Shown here piece by piece: positions 61,385 through 64,000 of a stretch of 64,000 nt of DNA. Position 1 is the stretch's first letter; each line of letters opens with the position of its first letter. The notes beneath the pieces were generated by a model. The model did not search any database. It was given only the letters and a program-made list of their open reading frames with translations, and was not told the DNA's origin. The position numbers were made by a program, and so were the translations under genes. This stretch comes from Candidatus Babeliales bacterium (GTDB lineage: Bacteria; Babelota; Babeliae; Babelales; JACPOV01), in contig JAGVLQ010000017.1 of assembly GCA_020054235.1 (NCBI GenBank), positions 1-64,000 on the forward strand, given 5' to 3'.

Positions 61385-64000
61385 ATGAAAAAGATTGGTA
61401 TATATATTCAAATAATTATATTCCTGATTTTTGCTCCACACAACTTGCAAAGCCAAGATCAAACAGATCAACCAGTAAAAGTAACACCTAAACAAGCTTT
61501 GGATGCAAAAAAAGAACAGTTTCAAAATGTGCAACAAATTGCGAGTCCCTTATTTGACCCTGTTACTTCCAGCACACCTACAAAACCAAATCCTTTTCCT
61601 ACCCAATCAATTAATGAAGATGCAGTTCAAAATGCTTTTAGTGCTATGGGAGTCAAAGGTGAACTCTTAGATCATATTAAGATTTGCTATTTTTATGTCG
61701 AATTTATCACTAAGTTGGAACTTGCAGCACATACTATTGCGCTAGCGCGTACTAAAAATATCGATTTTTTAACTATTTTGGAATCAACATCCTGGCAAGG
61801 ATTGATAAACAAACTTGGCGGCTGGGATGCCGTAGTAAAACAAATAGACCAAAGCCAACCGCCATCACAAACTGATATAAATACCATTCGTGGAACCATC
61901 CAAACACCAACTTGGAAAGATGTTATAAATACTAATTTTTGGAAAAGTATTAACACTACACCTGATCTGATTATAAAATCAAATTTTTGGCAAAACTATT
62001 GCAAATTTACTGTAGCACAAGATTTTGATAAAGATGCTTCATTGCTTGGTTCAATTTATAATGTTGAAACACGTATTTTTATGTACATCCCTAATATTGA
62101 TGTAGCCTACTACAATGAAGATTTTACCGCTTTGCGATTGTCATCTGAATATTTTCGTCTAACCATGGTTTTGACCGATGCTATGCGTAATCGCTTGATC
62201 AAACAAGTTTTTGATTGGAAAGATTTTTATGATAAAACAACCAACAATATTGATTTATTAAAATCCTATTCAGCTGCGCAAGATTTTAAAAATACTACTT
62301 TTTATAAATTAGCTAATCTTGCAAATCAAGATTTTTCTAAAGTTGTACAAATGGCTGGAGCCAATGAATTTCCGCTCAAAGAAATTTATGGTGATAATAA
62401 GCCAAATCCTTTGGCCGTTGAAGAAATTACGTGTCTTGCCATGATTAAAAATTTACAAGCACAATTATTAAATCTTTTCAATACAACAAATCTTGAAACA
62501 ACCATGAAAACATTTGCTGATCAAACAACAAAAAAACCTATTCCTAATATTTTACTCTATGAAGCTGATGATCATTTGTATTTGGAAGATCTTGCCATGG
62601 TTGAAGATGCTTTTGCCCAAAAAGCAGAAACACCAGAGGAGGTTTTAAAAGAGAGCGATGAGCCAGTGGTTGTACAAGGCATTGGCTCTTGGATGAGTAA
62701 TAATTGGCATAAAGTAAAAAATAGAGCAAAACATAGTTGGTCAAATGTTGAACAAGCAGGGAAAGCGACCTGGAAAGATATAAAAAATGTTGGTGGTGAT
62801 CTTAAAAGCCTTGGTGAAGATGCTTTAAAAGCAGCTGAAGATGAAGGTGGCGTTTTAAGCCAAACGATGGCCGCTTTTGGTGCGCTCGTTTCGGTAGTTA
62901 CAGAAGGAAAAGATCCAAAAGAAGCTGCAAAAAAAGCGCAAAAATTATGGCAAGATGCCGTCAAGCTCCAACAAAAAGTAGCAGTGGATATTCAAAAAGC
63001 AAATAAGGATCTACAACAAGTGATGAATGATACAGAAGTAGTCGCAAGAGATGCTTCCACCATAGGCGCTCAAGCAATTGGAGATGTGATTGGTTTGGTG
63101 GATAAAAAATTAGGCGAAGATGTTGCAGGTGGTCTTACCGCTGCTGCTGCCTTGCTTATTGATTTTTATGCAAATTTGGTTGATCCAGTAATTGCAGTAG
63201 TTGGTGGCTTGGTAGTATTGACTGCTGATGCTGCTGCAGTTGCCGCCAACGTTGTCACAAAATCAATTATTGATATTGCAAAAGGCAACTTCAGCCAACT
63301 TGGTTCAGATGTTCTTGACGGCATAGAAACCATGGTTGCTGATGTTGCTGCTACTATGTGGTCTACCATAAGTTTTATTGGCAAACAATTTTTGCAACAA
63401 TTATCTGATGCGGTAAAATTCATTGGTTATATGGTTGCATTTTTGACTGATGTTTTAGTTGACACCTTTGCTTTTGCAACGCGTACCCTTGCTGCGCTTG
63501 CTGATTCGGTTGGCTTGCCTGGTGAAAAATTTCTTGAAACGATGGCGCAAGAAGCTGAAGCGCATCGCCGTACGATTGCCGCAACCATTACAACCGTATT
63601 ATTAGTAGTAGCAGTTATTGCAACTGATGGTGCTGCAATACCATTGCTTGCCATGACCGTGGGCCCACAATTGTTTCAAATTGGTGGTGCATTCCAACAA
63701 GATCAGCAACAGGAGCAAATGAAACAAGAACAAAAACAGTTCCTTGATGATTACAAAAAATTTGTTGATAACAATGAAATTGTTTCAACCAATGCAAAAA
63801 ATACCTGGGCTTTAGAATTAAATAAAAAGTATCAAGCACAAATTACCAACCAAGAACGTGAACTTGGTTTTTACCAAAACTTTTTGACCAGCTATTTTGA
63901 AGGAACGCAAGATCAAATGTCCTTCTATCTTGGCATGAATCTGGCACCACAACTTGAACAAAATAAAGATTATAATAATTTACGTTTTGCTGACGTTGGT
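61385..64000 (+). CDS. Large exported protein, 3' end beyond the window (partial)
   Basis: The frame is open from 61385 to the window end (872 codons, no stop). I take the ATG at 61385. An in-frame ATG at 61367 overlaps the previous stop (TGATG) and is possible. A signal peptide (IGIYIQIIIFLIFAPHNLQS) is followed by a helical region. Around residue 580-690 there are Ala/Val-rich hydrophobic stretches (GGLTAAAALLIDFYANLV, VVGGLVVLTADAAAVAANVV) and a further one near 740-760 (ITTVLLVVAVIATDGAAIPL). These could insert in a membrane. Glutamine-rich helices close the visible part. No family is recognised. Confidence 0.72.
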   Translation, partial: MKKIGIYIQIIIFLIFAPHNLQSQDQTDQPVKVTPKQALDAKKEQFQNVQQIASPLFDPVTSSTPTKPNPFPTQSINEDAVQNAFSAMGVKGELLDHIKICYFYVEFITKLELAAHTIALARTKNIDFLTILESTSWQGLINKLGGWDAVVKQIDQSQPPSQTDINTIRGTIQTPTWKDVINTNFWKSINTTPDLIIKSNFWQNYCKFTVAQDFDKDASLLGSIYNVETRIFMYIPNIDVAYYNEDFTALRLSSEYFRLTMVLTDAMRNRLIKQVFDWKDFYDKTTNNIDLLKSYSAAQDFKNTTFYKLANLANQDFSKVVQMAGANEFPLKEIYGDNKPNPLAVEEITCLAMIKNLQAQLLNLFNTTNLETTMKTFADQTTKKPIPNILLYEADDHLYLEDLAMVEDAFAQKAETPEEVLKESDEPVVVQGIGSWMSNNWHKVKNRAKHSWSNVEQAGKATWKDIKNVGGDLKSLGEDALKAAEDEGGVLSQTMAAFGALVSVVTEGKDPKEAAKKAQKLWQDAVKLQQKVAVDIQKANKDLQQVMNDTEVVARDASTIGAQAIGDVIGLVDKKLGEDVAGGLTAAAALLIDFYANLVDPVIAVVGGLVVLTADAAAVAANVVTKSIIDIAKGNFSQLGSDVLDGIETMVADVAATMWSTISFIGKQFLQQLSDAVKFIGYMVAFLTDVLVDTFAFATRTLAALADSVGLPGEKFLETMAQEAEAHRRTIAATITTVLLVVAVIATDGAAIPLLAMTVGPQLFQIGGAFQQDQQQEQMKQEQKQFLDDYKKFVDNNEIVSTNAKNTWALELNKKYQAQITNQERELGFYQNFLTSYFEGTQDQMSFYLGMNLAPQLEQNKDYNNLRFADVG

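Noticed and set aside
62572-63839. Several Ala/Ser/Thr-rich minus-strand frames near the window end
   Set aside because: They are antisense to the single long plus-strand frame that starts at 61385 and continues past 64000.

Overview
The window is AT-rich (about two thirds A+T by eye), densely coded bacterial DNA, with about 59 protein genes, one tRNA, no transposase, no phage gene and no CRISPR array. A two-membrane envelope is implied by LolD, an MCE-domain protein, a C-terminal-Phe beta-barrel, type II secretion pseudopilins and FtsQAZ. A long series of small, unrelated Sec-signal-bearing proteins sits singly between housekeeping genes. Together with a deoxynucleoside kinase, ankyrin-like and Sel1-like proteins and a Rickettsia/archaeal-style ValS, this fits a reduced, host-associated Gram-negative bacterium. 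My best guess is a Dependentiae (TM6)-like lineage. That placement is inference from style, not from a marker gene.

Layout. 1-6 kb: pgeF, a glycosyltransferase and the division cluster ftsQ-ftsA-ftsZ (minus strand). 6-11 kb: rlmB, an exported Hsp20-like protein, a deoxynucleoside kinase, tyrS and an M50-like membrane protein lacking HExxH. 11-19 kb: a TMTC-like GT-C/TPR protein, valS, an exported ankyrin-like protein ending in a CaaX-like tail, ybeY and an exported orphan. 19.6-25.9 kb: a minus-strand operon gspF-G-H-I-J-K followed by an MCE (MlaD-like) gene. 26-33 kb: exported orphans, a Nudix protein, a Sel1 lipoprotein, and a 952-aa exported protein paired with a beta-barrel. 33-39 kb: comM, acpS, initiator tRNA-Met, a signal-peptide gene split at an A10 tract, a SpoIID-like protein and a YdjM-like protein. 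39-48 kb: DUF2339, Nudix, murJ, lolD, lon, a PfkB kinase and rdgB. 48.6-52 kb: atpD, a short atpC and a HerA-like ATPase. 52-57.6 kb: a glutamine synthetase with a signal peptide, a HAD hydrolase, an exported HMA-domain protein, pilP/pilO-like genes and an M23 peptidase. 57.9-64 kb: three large consecutive genes, at least two with signal peptides, the last running off the end.

How it fits together. Division, wall work (MurJ, SpoIID-like, M23, FtsQAZ) and lipid/lipoprotein traffic (LolD, MCE) support the envelope. The gsp operon could carry Sec-exported proteins across the outer membrane. The most unusual candidate cargo is the glutamine synthetase with apparently intact motifs, the ankyrin protein with the CaaX-like C-terminus and the exported Hsp20-like protein. 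Whether any of them leaves the cell is inference.

Intergenic DNA contains a family of imperfectly palindromic elements (arms near GTTCGTATGGTTCGAGACG). Two copies about 205 bp long lie in opposite orientation about 18.7 kb apart, and several diverged or half copies occur elsewhere.
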